Below are positions 1 to 7,840 of a stretch of 64,000 nucleotides of DNA, piece by piece (position 1 is the first letter of the stretch; each line of letters starts with the position of its first letter). This DNA is from Leifsonia sp. PS1209. GTDB taxonomy: Bacteria > Actinomycetota > Actinomycetes > Actinomycetales > Microbacteriaceae. The notes beneath the pieces were generated by a model. The model worked only from the letters and a program-made list of their open reading frames with translations, made no database searches and was not told the DNA's origin. The stretch covers positions 434,001-498,000 of the forward strand of contig NZ_CP051154.1 in the NCBI RefSeq assembly GCF_012317045.1, read 5' to 3'. The translations under genes were made by a program, and so were the position numbers.

Positions 1-1
1 G

Positions 2-202
2 TCGATCCTCAAGCGGCTCGACGTCGAGTACGACATCACCACAGGGGATGTGTCCGTGAAAATCGCGCGACCCAAAGTGGGTCGCAGGTACGGGCTGGCT
101 GCATTGCCCTGGACGTACCCGGCTGACTTGCCCGACGCGACACTGGGCAACGCGACGTGGCCTCCGACGCACCTGTCCGCGGCCGCGCCAGCCGAGCGGT
201 AG
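2..202 (+). CDS. 3' end of a truncated unknown gene
   Basis: An open frame enters the window from the left and ends at a TAG at 200-202, leaving the last 66 residues (from SILKRLDVEYDITTG to LSAAAPAER). The codons have the G/C-rich third positions typical of this genome, so it is probably the real C-terminus of a gene beginning outside the window. It has a lysine/arginine-rich stretch (KIARPKVGRRYG) and no motif I recognise. No transmembrane segment is visible. It is followed after 13 bases by the convergent membrane-protein gene. Function unknown. Confidence 0.55.
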   Translation, partial: SILKRLDVEYDITTGDVSVKIARPKVGRRYGLAALPWTYPADLPDATLGNATWPPTHLSAAAPAER

Positions 203-215
203 CTGAGGGATGACA

Positions 216-1307
216 TCACCCCGGCGGCTTCGGCGTGCGTCGCGCCTTGCGCAGAACGCTCCGCGCCTCCCTCATCACTCCGTTCGCGTCTCCCAGGATG
301 CCGCTCGCCTGGTCGAGCGAACGGTCCGCCTTTGCTGCGGTTCTGCTCGGCAGGATGAACTCGATCGCCAGTGAGGTCGCGACACCGAGAAGGACACCCG
401 CTGCGAGGAGGAGCCCCTGGACCCACGCGGTTCCGGATGAGGTGGTCCAGCGCACCATCGTCGCGTCGAGCCTGGTGCGCGTTGCGGGGTCTGCGCCTTT
501 CGGGTCGGTGGATGCCCAGCTCCGCGACCAGGTCACGGACTGGGTGAGGGCGTTTCCCACGCCTTCGTCCGGCATGGTCTTGTCGACGAGGTCGGAGGTC
601 CGTCCCTCCAGGGAGGCTTCGAGGGTGGAGAACGGGCCGGGCACGGCTGCTCCGGGGGGTGGTGCGTAGCCGTCGATGAACTGGCCATATTGGAGCGGGG
701 GCGTGCGGGCGACACGTTGGTCGATCGTCGCGTCCGTCCATCGACCGACCGGTTCGGCCGAGAAGGAGGCGAGGTTGTCTCCGCTCAGGAAGGTCCGCGA
801 CTCCTCGCCGGCCGCGTTGATCTGTGGTGGCCCGTCGGCCTGGAGCTCCACCTTCGCGGTCTGGGACTGCGTGGGTTTCGTGCACGAACGACCGCCGCCG
901 GTGAATGTGACCGTGGCCTTGGGCGTGAACCCGAGCCGGACGGTGGACGGGTCGAGCTGCGAACTGCAGGTGAACTGGAGGTACACCACGTCCGCGATGG
1001 CGGAGACGGGTGGCCCGTCCATGGTCGCCTGTTGCTCCGGTCGGGTGACGGTCCAGCGGCCATCCTCGATGCTCGGCACCTGGGGGAACGACGAGACGAC
1101 GTAGAGATCGAGGCGGCCGTCTTCCTGCAGGGTGATTCTGAGTTTCACGGGCGCATCGCGAACGTTCGTCCAGACCACGATGCCTTCGTAGTCGCCGCGC
1201 GCAAGGTCGACAGACGGTGAACGGAGGGCCACCAGGCCGAGCGCGAGTCCCGCGCCCCCGACTGCGAGGACGGCCGCGGTCTTGATCAGCGCGCTGACGA
1301 CTCTCAT
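216..1307 (-). CDS. Membrane-anchored hypothetical protein with large extracellular region
   Basis: About 363 residues. There is a hydrophobic segment near the N-terminus (SALIKTAAVLAVGGAGLALG, about residues 5-27) and a second one near the C-terminus (LLLAAGVLLGVATSLAIEFI, about 298-318), followed by a basic, helical cytoplasmic tail. The intervening 270 residues are beta-rich, contain two cysteines (FTCSS and GRSCT) and probably lie outside the cell. I chose ATG at 1307 because the reading begins MRVVSALIK just before the membrane helix; a TTG at 1337 would add ten residues, and neither start has a strong ribosome site. It resembles no family I can name. The upstream gene (sigma factor) is divergent, with about 170 bases between start codons. 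Confidence 0.7.
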   Translation of the reverse strand: MRVVSALIKTAAVLAVGGAGLALGLVALRSPSVDLARGDYEGIVVWTNVRDAPVKLRITLQEDGRLDLYVVSSFPQVPSIEDGRWTVTRPEQQATMDGPPVSAIADVVYLQFTCSSQLDPSTVRLGFTPKATVTFTGGGRSCTKPTQSQTAKVELQADGPPQINAAGEESRTFLSGDNLASFSAEPVGRWTDATIDQRVARTPPLQYGQFIDGYAPPPGAAVPGPFSTLEASLEGRTSDLVDKTMPDEGVGNALTQSVTWSRSWASTDPKGADPATRTRLDATMVRWTTSSGTAWVQGLLLAAGVLLGVATSLAIEFILPSRTAAKADRSLDQASGILGDANGVMREARSVLRKARRTPKPPG

Positions 1308-1368
1308 CGTGATGTCCGCGGCACAGTCTACTGACAAAAACTCATCAATGGGGATGTCGTCGCGTCGG

Positions 1369-1395
1369 TGTCACAAACCGGCACCCTCCCCGGTC
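1369..1395 (+). promoter_or_regulatory. Predicted ECF41-type promoter of the sigma factor gene (autoregulation)
   Basis: TGTCACA at 1369-1375, then 16 bases, then GGTC at 1392-1395. As I recall, the ECF41 sigma group recognises TGTCACA, a 16-base spacer and CGTC, and usually controls itself or an adjacent reductase. The same arrangement (one mismatch at the -10 element) lies before the NmrA-like gene at 7841 and, with one further -35 mismatch, before the SnoaL-like gene at 10737. The sigma factor start codon is 80 bases downstream. Confidence 0.6.
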
Positions 1396-1475
1396 TCCCT
1401 GGTGAAGGAGTTCTGTGCCTGGCGTTCCCGCCGAGCGCTCGACGGACCAGAATCGGAAGACGGGACGGGGAACGG

Positions 1476-2363
1476 ATGAACGGGAGAACACGTGCGGCCG
1501 ACGAGTCGCTGGAGATCTTCAGCCGCGAACGGCGGCGGGTCTTCGGCACCGCATACCGGATGCTCGGGTCGGTCTCCGACGCCGAGGACATCGTGCAGGA
1601 CACCTGGCTGCGCTGGCAGGCCGTCGACCCCGCCGAGGTCGACCAGCCCGGGGCGTTCCTGACCACCATCGCCACCCGGCTGTCGATCAACGTGCTGCAG
1701 TCCGCCCGCTCGCGGCGGGAGACGTACATCGGGCCGTGGCTGCCGGAGCCGGTGAACACCGAGGCCGACCCGTCGCTCGGGGCCGAGAACGCGGAGGCGC
1801 TCGAGTTCGCCTGCCTCCTGCTCCTGGAGGCGCTGTCGCCGACCGAGCGGGCGGCATACGTGCTGCGGGAGGCGCTCGACTACCCGTACGAGCGCATCGC
1901 CGAGGTCATCGACTCGTCGCCCGCGAACGCCAGGCAGCTGGTGAGCCGCGCCCGCAAGCATCTGGCGTCCGGTCGCGGCGAGACGGTTCCCGCCAGCGAG
2001 TCGCGGCGACTGCTGGAGGCGTTCCTCAGTGCCGCGCGCACCGGGGACGTCGAGCAGCTCGAGCAGCTGTTCGCCTCCGATATCGTCAGCTACACCGACG
2101 GCAACGGCGTGAAGCAGGCCGCCCGCATCCCGGTGGTGGGGCGCTCGCGGGTGGCGAAGTTCGTCTCCGCGTTCTCCACCCACTTCTGGACGGGCAAGCG
2201 CATCGGCTGGACCACGCTCAACGGCCAGCCGGCGGTGACCGTCTCCGAGGACGGCGCGATCACCACCGTGCTTACCCTGACCGCGTCGCGCGAGGGCATC
2301 CTGCAGTTGCTCTGGGTGATGAGCCCGGACAAGCTGCGCCACGTCGCTCCGGTGGGGGCATGA
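1476..2363 (+). CDS. sigJ: ECF41-family RNA polymerase sigma factor (SigJ-like)
   Basis: 295 residues. The N-terminal half has sigma region 2 (FSRERRRVFGTAYRMLGSVSDAEDIVQDTWLRW, about 14-46) and region 4 (LSPTERAAYVLREALDYPYERIAEVIDSSPANARQLVSRARKHL, about 120-163). A C-terminal SnoaL-like domain of about 110 residues follows. The ECF41 hallmarks are visible: WLPEPV in the linker, DGNGVK in place of DGGGK, and SPDKL in place of NPDKL at the end. In this group the fused domain, rather than a membrane anti-sigma factor, controls activity. Start ATG 1476 follows a purine-rich stretch; upstream in-frame codons are poor in coding signal. The stop overlaps the start of the next gene (ATGA). Its own promoter carries the ECF41-like motif. 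Confidence 0.88.
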   Translation: MNGRTRAADESLEIFSRERRRVFGTAYRMLGSVSDAEDIVQDTWLRWQAVDPAEVDQPGAFLTTIATRLSINVLQSARSRRETYIGPWLPEPVNTEADPSLGAENAEALEFACLLLLEALSPTERAAYVLREALDYPYERIAEVIDSSPANARQLVSRARKHLASGRGETVPASESRRLLEAFLSAARTGDVEQLEQLFASDIVSYTDGNGVKQAARIPVVGRSRVAKFVSAFSTHFWTGKRIGWTTLNGQPAVTVSEDGAITTVLTLTASREGILQLLWVMSPDKLRHVAPVGA

Positions 2364-2776
2364 CGGGCGGCCCGTCCGGATCCTGGCAGCACGTCCCCAC
2401 CCGGTCGGCGGCGCGAGTGTACGCCCGGTCGATCGGCGCGATCCTGGCGATCCAGGATGCGTGCACGTCCGGCGAGGTCGCCGGGCTGGCCCCGCTGCTG
2501 CACGAGGACGCCCACCTGATCGTCGACACGGGCGGCAGGGTCGCCGCGCCGGAGTCCGCCTGCGGGCGCACCTCCGCCCTGCAGACGCTCGCACTGATCC
2601 TGGATGCGCGGAAGGTGGCGACCACGACGATCCACTCCATCAACGGCTCGGCCGGGCTCGCCCTGCGCGACGCAGGCGACCGGGTGATCGGGATCGTCAG
2701 CGTCGCCGTCCACCGTCGCATCGTGCACCGGATCTGGGTCGTGCTCAATCCGGACAAGCTGCGGCACTGGAACTGA
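2360..2776 (+). CDS. Stand-alone SnoaL-like protein resembling the ECF41 sigma C-terminal domain
   Basis: 138 residues, starting at an ATG that overlaps the sigma factor stop by four bases, so the two are translationally coupled. The sequence follows the layout of the sigma factor's own C-terminal extension: AILAIQDACTSGEVAGLAPLLHEDAHLIVDTGGR, then a central beta-rich part, then IWVVLNPDKLRHWN at the end. The sigma factor ends LLWVMSPDKLRHV, and NPDKL is the conserved ECF41 tail motif. There is no sigma region 2 or 4. I infer that it arose by duplication of the regulatory domain and may bind a small ligand or compete for contacts on the sigma factor; a plain NTF2-fold enzyme is the alternative. 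Confidence 0.8.
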   Translation: MTGGPSGSWQHVPTRSAARVYARSIGAILAIQDACTSGEVAGLAPLLHEDAHLIVDTGGRVAAPESACGRTSALQTLALILDARKVATTTIHSINGSAGLALRDAGDRVIGIVSVAVHRRIVHRIWVVLNPDKLRHWN

Positions 2777-2788
2777 GCATGGCAGATT

Positions 2789-2810
2789 CCTCCGCACGTG
2801 CCTGCGGAGG
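2789..2810 (+). promoter_or_regulatory. Hairpin that buries the ribosome-binding site of kup
   Basis: CCTCCGCA (2789-2796) and TGCGGAGG (2803-2810) form a perfect 8-bp stem with a 6-base loop. The right arm contains the GGAGG of the ribosome-binding site, six bases before the GTG start at 2817. The fold would block translation initiation until opened, for example by ribosomes arriving from the upstream gene or by an effector. Confidence 0.55.
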
Positions 2811-2816
2811 GGTAAC

Positions 2817-4739
2817 GTGACGACAATGCAGCCTCACCGTCATCCTGGTGGCCGCCGCGGGTCGCTGATGGTCGTCGCGGTGGCAGCGCTGGGGGTCGTG
2901 TTCGGCGATATCGGGACGAGCCCGCTCTACGCCCTGAAGACGGTCTTCCTGCTCGACGGCGGGGCCGTGCGCGCCAACGAGGGCGACGTGTTCGGCGTCA
3001 TCTCGCTGATGTTCTGGAGCATCACCATCATCGTGTCGATCAAGTATCTCGGCATCCTGATGCGCGCAGACAACGACGGCGAGGGCGGAGTGATGGCCCT
3101 GGCCGCGCTGGCGCAGCGACTGTATGCGAAGCGCGCAGGCAAGGCGGGCATCCTGCTCGTGATCGGCATCGTGGGGGTCTCGCTGTTCTACGGAGACTCG
3201 ATCATCACCCCCGCGATCAGCGTCCTCTCCGCCGTCGAAGGTCTGCACGTCACGGTGCCGGCGATCTCGCATCTGGTCATCCCGATCGCCGCGGTGATCC
3301 TCGTCGGCCTGTTCCTCGTGCAGCGCTACGGCACCGGCCGGGTCGGTGTGCTGTTCGGACCGATCATGGTGCTGTGGTTCGTGGTGCTCGCCGCGGCCGG
3401 CCTCGGCATGGTCATCCAGTACCCGTCGGTGCTACTCGGCCTGTCGCCCAGCTACGCGGTGGTCTTCATCTTCTCCCATCCCGCGATCTCGTTCATCGCG
3501 CTCGGTGCCGTGGTCCTCGTGATCACCGGCGCCGAGGCGCTCTACGCCGACATGGGCCACTTCGGGCGCTCGCCGATCCGGCGGGCCTGGTTCTTCCTGG
3601 TCTTCCCCGCCCTCACGATCAACTACCTCGGGCAGGCCGCGCTGGTGCTGCACGACCCGGCGGCGAAGGCCAACCCGTTCTTCCTGCTGATCCCGGATTG
3701 GGGCAGGCTGCCGGTGGTCATCCTCGCGACCGCCGCGACCGTGATCGCCAGCCAGGCCGTCATCTCCGGGGCGTTCTCGCTGTCCCGGCAGGCCGTGCAG
3801 CTCGGGCTGCTTCCGCCGCTCACCGTGCGGCAGACCTCCCGGCGCGAGGGCGGCCAGGTCTACCTGCCCGCCATCAACGCGCTGCTGCTGATCGGTGTGC
3901 TGGCGGTGATGCTCGCGTTCGGGTCGTCCGACCGGCTGTCCACCGCATACGGGATCTCGGTCACCGGCGCCCTCGTCGTCGACACGCTGCTGCTCGTGCT
4001 GGTCGCCCGGCCGCTGTGGGGTTGGGGGCCGTGGAAGATGGCGGCGGCCGCCATCGTGTTCGGCGGGCTCGAGCTGGCGTTCCTCGCCGGCAACCTCTCG
4101 AAGATCGTCAACGGCGGCTGGGTGCCGCTCCTCATCGCCGGCGCGGTCATCCTGGTGATGACGACCTGGCGCCGCGGCAGGCTGCTTGTGCAGGAGGACA
4201 GGAAGAAGAAGGAGGGTTCGCTCCAGCAGTTCATCGAGGACATCCGCGCGAAGAACCTCCCTCGCGTCCCCGGCATCGCGGTGTTCCCGCACCCGAACAA
4301 GGACAGCACGCCACTCGCCCTCCGCGCGAACGTCGAACACAACCACGTGCTGCACGAGTCCGTCATTATCGTCTCGATGAGCACGGCGTCCGTGCCGCAC
4401 GTGCCGCCGCTGGAGGCGTTCACCTACGACGAGCTCGGATACACCGACGACGGTATCGAGCACCTGACGATCCGGTTCGGCTTCTCGGACAAGCCGGACA
4501 TCCCGCGCGCGCTCCGTGCCGCCTGTTACGCAGGAGTGCTCCCGCTCGACGCCAGAGACTTCAAGGAAGCCTCGTACTTCATCTCCCGCGGGGCGATCCG
4601 CACCACCAAGAAGAGCAGCATGGTGCGCTGGCGCCGGTCGCTGTTCGTCGCGCTCGCGCACAACGCCGCCGACCCCGCCGCGCGGTTCGGGCTGCCTGCG
4701 TTGCGCACGGTGACGATGGGCAGTGACGTCGAGATCTGA
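2817..4739 (+). CDS. kup: Kup-family low-affinity potassium uptake protein
   Basis: 640 residues, the usual size for Kup/HAK/KT transporters, which import K+ with protons across the cytoplasmic membrane. The N-terminus carries the family signature GVVFGDIGTSPLYALKTVF (about 25-43), followed by about 12 hydrophobic helices to near residue 450 (including VSLFYGDSIITPAISVLSAVEG). A soluble C-terminal domain follows (VPGIAVFPHPN, DGIEHLTIRFGFSDKPDIPRAL). The GTG start at 2817 is favoured because GGAGGGG precedes it by about five bases; ATG 2826 is too far away. The ribosome site lies in a hairpin. The gene is 40 bases downstream of the SnoaL-like gene and could be read from the same transcript. 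Confidence 0.95.
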   Translation: MTTMQPHRHPGGRRGSLMVVAVAALGVVFGDIGTSPLYALKTVFLLDGGAVRANEGDVFGVISLMFWSITIIVSIKYLGILMRADNDGEGGVMALAALAQRLYAKRAGKAGILLVIGIVGVSLFYGDSIITPAISVLSAVEGLHVTVPAISHLVIPIAAVILVGLFLVQRYGTGRVGVLFGPIMVLWFVVLAAAGLGMVIQYPSVLLGLSPSYAVVFIFSHPAISFIALGAVVLVITGAEALYADMGHFGRSPIRRAWFFLVFPALTINYLGQAALVLHDPAAKANPFFLLIPDWGRLPVVILATAATVIASQAVISGAFSLSRQAVQLGLLPPLTVRQTSRREGGQVYLPAINALLLIGVLAVMLAFGSSDRLSTAYGISVTGALVVDTLLLVLVARPLWGWGPWKMAAAAIVFGGLELAFLAGNLSKIVNGGWVPLLIAGAVILVMTTWRRGRLLVQEDRKKKEGSLQQFIEDIRAKNLPRVPGIAVFPHPNKDSTPLALRANVEHNHVLHESVIIVSMSTASVPHVPPLEAFTYDELGYTDDGIEHLTIRFGFSDKPDIPRALRAACYAGVLPLDARDFKEASYFISRGAIRTTKKSSMVRWRRSLFVALAHNAADPAARFGLPALRTVTMGSDVEI

Positions 4740-4769
4740 CGCCGACCACTCCGGACGCGGGAGCGAGCG

Positions 4770-4883
4770 TCAGGGGACGTACGCCGCCAGCGGCTGCAGG
4801 GCGGGCTGCGACGCGGGATCCGCGACCGCGGCCTGGATGGTATGCGCGGAGGGCCCGGCCGTACCAAAAGTTACGCAGCGCAT
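4770..4883 (-). pseudogene. Possible truncated gene tail at the edge of the TIR insert
   Basis: A 37-residue frame ends SAHTIQAAVADPASQPALQPLAAYVP and stops at 4770. The part inside 4770-4861 has the host's G/C-rich codon pattern and the look of a genuine protein C-terminus, while the bases beyond about 4862 change abruptly to AT-richer sequence. I read it as the surviving 3' end of a host gene that lost its body when the TIR insert arrived. It could also be a chance open frame. Confidence 0.3.
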
Positions 4884-4915
4884 AGGTTAACGAGACGCGG
4901 TGGTAGTGACGCTGT

Positions 4916-6061
4916 TCAACTGCTGATTTGGGCCTCTTGAATGTTCTCTAGCCCAGTTTCGTCGATCAGGACAATCCAAGCCTTCATGACGGAAAGCCCT
5001 TCGACTAGGAGGGTCAGCCCCTCACGAAGAGTCCGAATCGGAGCGCGCAGGTCTCGAGAACTCTTCTCCAACGGGCTGAGGGCATCGACCATCGATTTGA
5101 CGGCACCTAGGCCAATCTCGGACTGAGCGACCATGGTGCGCACCGTCGAGAAGAATTGGACGAACTCCTCCCTAGCCTCGGGGTTCTCGCTGACCTCTAC
5201 TGGCGCCCGTTGGATGATGACACGGACGCCCTCGTCAACGTCATGCAATCGACTTGCAAATCGATTGCCATAGTCCCTGATTTCCTCGGCAGGCGCCTTT
5301 AGCTTTTGCGCGAGCTGTCGGGCTACGGTCAATCGCGCAGCTATTGCAGCTCCGGCGGCGTTCTGAGCTTCAATGTCCGTGGTGGCAGACGCCATGGCGT
5401 TGCCAATATCTTCGATTGTCTGCCCTACAGCGATGATCGTCTCAGACAGGTCCGGTAGGGCATCCTCCATGAGCCCAAGCTTGTCCAGGGTCCCCGATTC
5501 ATCGAGGTCCTCGGCCGCCTCGATTCCGGCCAATACACTTCCGTCTGCCGCAGCCTTGTCCGCCATGGCATTGGCTGCAACCAGCCGTTCCGCCAGCCCA
5601 GATACTGCGCGCTTGTAATCGCCCGAGGACGGGTCGGCGAATCGCAAGTCTGTCCAGTTGACCCACTGAAAGCGGGTGACCATTGCCATGAGATCGTCGG
5701 TCTGCGGCTCGCTGTGAAGGTTGGCAAAGTCGACATAGAGAATGGGGAGAACAAGTTCTTTGATGCCCAACTTCTCAGCATTGCGAGCGAAGAAATTGAG
5801 TTCCCGCCTACACTCGGCGCTCTGGAAATACCGAGGTGTGATAATTGGCATGAAGAAGGCGATAGACGACAAGCTTTCATCAATCCTTGGACGCCAGTCA
5901 TCTCCCCAGACGAGGTTGTCACGGTCAAGGAACAGTTGTACGGGTTCTCCAGTGAGCATTTCAAACTGACTTGCGACATCTCGCGCCAGTTGAGCGATTC
6001 TCCCGGTTTCGGCATCGTCGTCAGCGTGAACATAGGACCAGAAGCCGTCGATTACTGCCAT
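4916..6061 (-). CDS. TIR-domain protein with a long helical C-terminal region
   Basis: 381 residues. Residues 5-135 form a TIR domain: GFWSYVHADDD (first strand), VQLFLDRDNLVWGDDWRPRIDESL (BB-loop region), FFMPIITPRYFQSAECRREL (fourth strand and helix), where Glu87 in CRREL occupies the position of the NAD-hydrolase glutamate of bacterial TIR enzymes. The remaining 240 residues are helical and charged (VGQTIEDIGNAMASATTDIEAQNAAG and onward), suggesting coiled coils or a sensor/oligomerisation arm. There is no signal peptide or membrane helix. GC content and codon use (TTT, CTA, AGG, TTG) are clearly unlike the neighbours, indicating horizontal transfer. No Thoeris partner, STING, Argonaute or CRISPR gene is adjacent, so an antiphage role is only inferred. 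ATG 6061 is preferred over GTG 6076; neither has a good ribosome site. Confidence 0.85.
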   Translation of the reverse strand: MAVIDGFWSYVHADDDAETGRIAQLARDVASQFEMLTGEPVQLFLDRDNLVWGDDWRPRIDESLSSIAFFMPIITPRYFQSAECRRELNFFARNAEKLGIKELVLPILYVDFANLHSEPQTDDLMAMVTRFQWVNWTDLRFADPSSGDYKRAVSGLAERLVAANAMADKAAADGSVLAGIEAAEDLDESGTLDKLGLMEDALPDLSETIIAVGQTIEDIGNAMASATTDIEAQNAAGAAIAARLTVARQLAQKLKAPAEEIRDYGNRFASRLHDVDEGVRVIIQRAPVEVSENPEAREEFVQFFSTVRTMVAQSEIGLGAVKSMVDALSPLEKSSRDLRAPIRTLREGLTLLVEGLSVMKAWIVLIDETGLENIQEAQISS

Positions 6062-6076
6062 AGGGGAACCATACAC

Positions 6077-6500
6077 GCGGCGGAGACCGTTTCGAGATCC
6101 ACGGTTCCCGGGCCCATCCCGAGCTGTTTGGTCATCCGTTCCCGGCTGCCGACCGGCTGTTCAACTCCGACCGGTGAGACTTATCGGCTCGCGATCCCGG
6201 ACACCGAACGAATCGCGTTCAAGAGCCTCGGGGTCCCGCCCGACGCCTTCCGCGCCTTGGTGAACGAATCGTCACTTCCACCGCCAGTAATATCCACGCA
6301 TCCCGTTCGAGGTTGGGCGCGAAATACCCTAGCTGGTCGCGGGATCGAGCGTTGCAAGATGTGCTCGCCGTCGCGGACGGCGGCCCATGCGATGCCGAGC
6401 GAGAGCACGGAGCAGAACTCCCGCTAGACGCCGGGCGGCGATCGCAATACCCTCGCAGCAAGCGCTGAAACAGCGCGAGCGGGCAGCAGGGAGGCGCCGC
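6077..6500. other. Gene-poor boundary between the TIR insert and the AI-2E-type gene
   Basis: About 420 bases with no convincing gene. Short frames hint at decayed coding sequence: on the plus strand a frame reading GGDRFEIHGSRAHPELFGHP and ending at 6176-6178, and another containing RLAIPDTERIAFKSLG up to about 6270. Neither has a start with a ribosome site. A weak ATACCCT lies near 6324 and again near 6447, the latter 50 bases upstream of the next gene and a possible promoter element. I see no direct repeats marking insertion ends. Confidence 0.35.
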
Positions 6501-7742
6501 GTGACGAATCATTCCCAGCAGGCGGACGGCAAGCGGCGGCGGTGGTGGCCGTTCCACCGCCGCGCCGCGCGGCAGCAGACGCAACCGCCCGCCGATGCGG
6601 ACGCAGACGCCGGGGCAGGCGCGACCGGTCAGGGCGGCGGCCGCGGGGTGCGCATCCTACTCGGTTTCGCCAGCGCCGTGGTCGCCGCGTTCGGGATGCA
6701 CGCGATCGGCAGCATCCTCGCCCCCGCCCTGCTCGCGCTCGTGCTCACGATCTGCGCGCAGCCGGTGCGGGTGTGGCTGACCAGGCACGGCACACCGGCC
6801 GGCATCGCGACGGGTGCGGTCGCGCTGACCACCTTCGCGCTGCTGGCAGCGTTCGCCGGGCTGCTGATCTTCGCGATGGCGGACTTCGTCGGGATGCTGC
6901 CCCAGTATCAGGCGGAGCTGCAGGCGTTCGGCGCGCAGGTCGGGGCGTGGCTGAACAGCATCGGGATCGGGTCGGAAGACGTGAAGGCGATCACCGGCGG
7001 CTTCGACCCGTCCAAGTTCCTCAACTTCTTCACCAGTCTGCTCGGCGGCGCGTTCGGCCTGCTGTCGTTCGGCGTGATCGTGCTGACCATGCTCATCCTG
7101 ATGCCGGCGGACGCCGCGTACACGCCGACGCTGTTGCGGCAGCTGAAGCCGACAAAGCCGAACCTCGTGTACGCGATCTCGGCGTTCGCGACGAACGTGC
7201 GCAGGTACATGGTCGTCACCACGGGGCTCGGCATCGTGCAGGGCGTCATCAACGGTCTGGCGCTGTGGCTGCTCGGCGTGCCCGCCGCGCTGCTCTGGGC
7301 GATCCTCGCGTTCCTGTGCAGCTTCATCCCGAACGTCGGCTACTTCATCGCCATCGTGCCTCCGCTGGTGTTCGGCTACCTCACCGGCGGGTGGGAGACG
7401 GTGATCGCGATCATCGTGATCTACGGGCTCATCAACGCCGTCGTGCAGTCGGTCGTGCAGCCGAAGGTGGTCGGCAACGCTGTGGCGCTGAGCCAGACGC
7501 TCACCTTCTTCTCCGTGCTGTTCTGGGCGTTGGTGCTCGGAGCGATCGGCGCGATCCTGGCAGTCCCCCTGACGCTGCTGGTCCGCGCGGTGCTCGTCGA
7601 CGCCGACCCGCGCGCCCGCGTCTGGCGCGCGGCCATCGGCGACCTGAGCGAGACCCGCGCGATTATGCGCGCGGAGGCGAAGGACAGGAAGGACGCCAAG
7701 CGCGCAGGGGGCGTCCCGGATGCGGAGGAGCCGCCCGCCTGA
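6501..7742 (+). CDS. AI-2E family (UPF0118) membrane transporter
   Basis: 413 residues. A basic, glutamine-rich cytoplasmic N-terminus (about 55 residues) precedes about eight membrane helices of the AI-2E/UPF0118 family: ILLGFASAVVAAFGMHAIGSI, then LTTFALLAAFAGLLIFAM, a soluble stretch, then the conserved late block ALLWAILAFLCSFIPNVGYFIAIVPPLVFGYLTGGWETVIAIIVIYG and VVQPKVVGNAVALSQTLTFFSVLFWALVLGAIGAILAVPLTLL. Family members export small molecules or act in Na+/H+ exchange, so the substrate cannot be assigned. GTG 6501 has GGGAGG six bases upstream. A charged tail (RAEAKDRKDAKRAGG) ends the protein. Confidence 0.88.
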   Translation: MTNHSQQADGKRRRWWPFHRRAARQQTQPPADADADAGAGATGQGGGRGVRILLGFASAVVAAFGMHAIGSILAPALLALVLTICAQPVRVWLTRHGTPAGIATGAVALTTFALLAAFAGLLIFAMADFVGMLPQYQAELQAFGAQVGAWLNSIGIGSEDVKAITGGFDPSKFLNFFTSLLGGAFGLLSFGVIVLTMLILMPADAAYTPTLLRQLKPTKPNLVYAISAFATNVRRYMVVTTGLGIVQGVINGLALWLLGVPAALLWAILAFLCSFIPNVGYFIAIVPPLVFGYLTGGWETVIAIIVIYGLINAVVQSVVQPKVVGNAVALSQTLTFFSVLFWALVLGAIGAILAVPLTLLVRAVLVDADPRARVWRAAIGDLSETRAIMRAEAKDRKDAKRAGGVPDAEEPPA

Positions 7743-7779
7743 CGCGTTGCTCTTCGAGGTGCTCCCGATCGCGCGGAAC

Positions 7780-7806
7780 TGTCACAACGGTTCCCGCTGC
7801 CCGGTC
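7780..7806 (+). promoter_or_regulatory. Predicted ECF41-type promoter of the NmrA-like gene
   Basis: TGTCACA at 7780-7786, a 16-base spacer, and GGTC at 7803-7806, followed by 34 bases to the ATG at 7841. It is identical in both boxes and in spacing to the promoter of the sigma factor gene at 1369-1395. Genes for NmrA-like epimerase/oxidoreductases are typical targets of ECF41 sigma factors. Confidence 0.65.
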
Positions 7807-7840
7807 AGAGCTGGTGTAACCATCCAGCGAAAGGAATGCC

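Noticed and set aside
4916..6061. TIR gene as part of a Thoeris system
   Set aside because: No ThsA-like NADase/SLOG gene within reach on either side.
6077..6430. Plus-strand frame continuing from the TIR antisense strand to about 6427 as a gene
   Set aside because: Most of it is antisense to the TIR gene, and the tail has no start with a ribosome site and mixed codon use.
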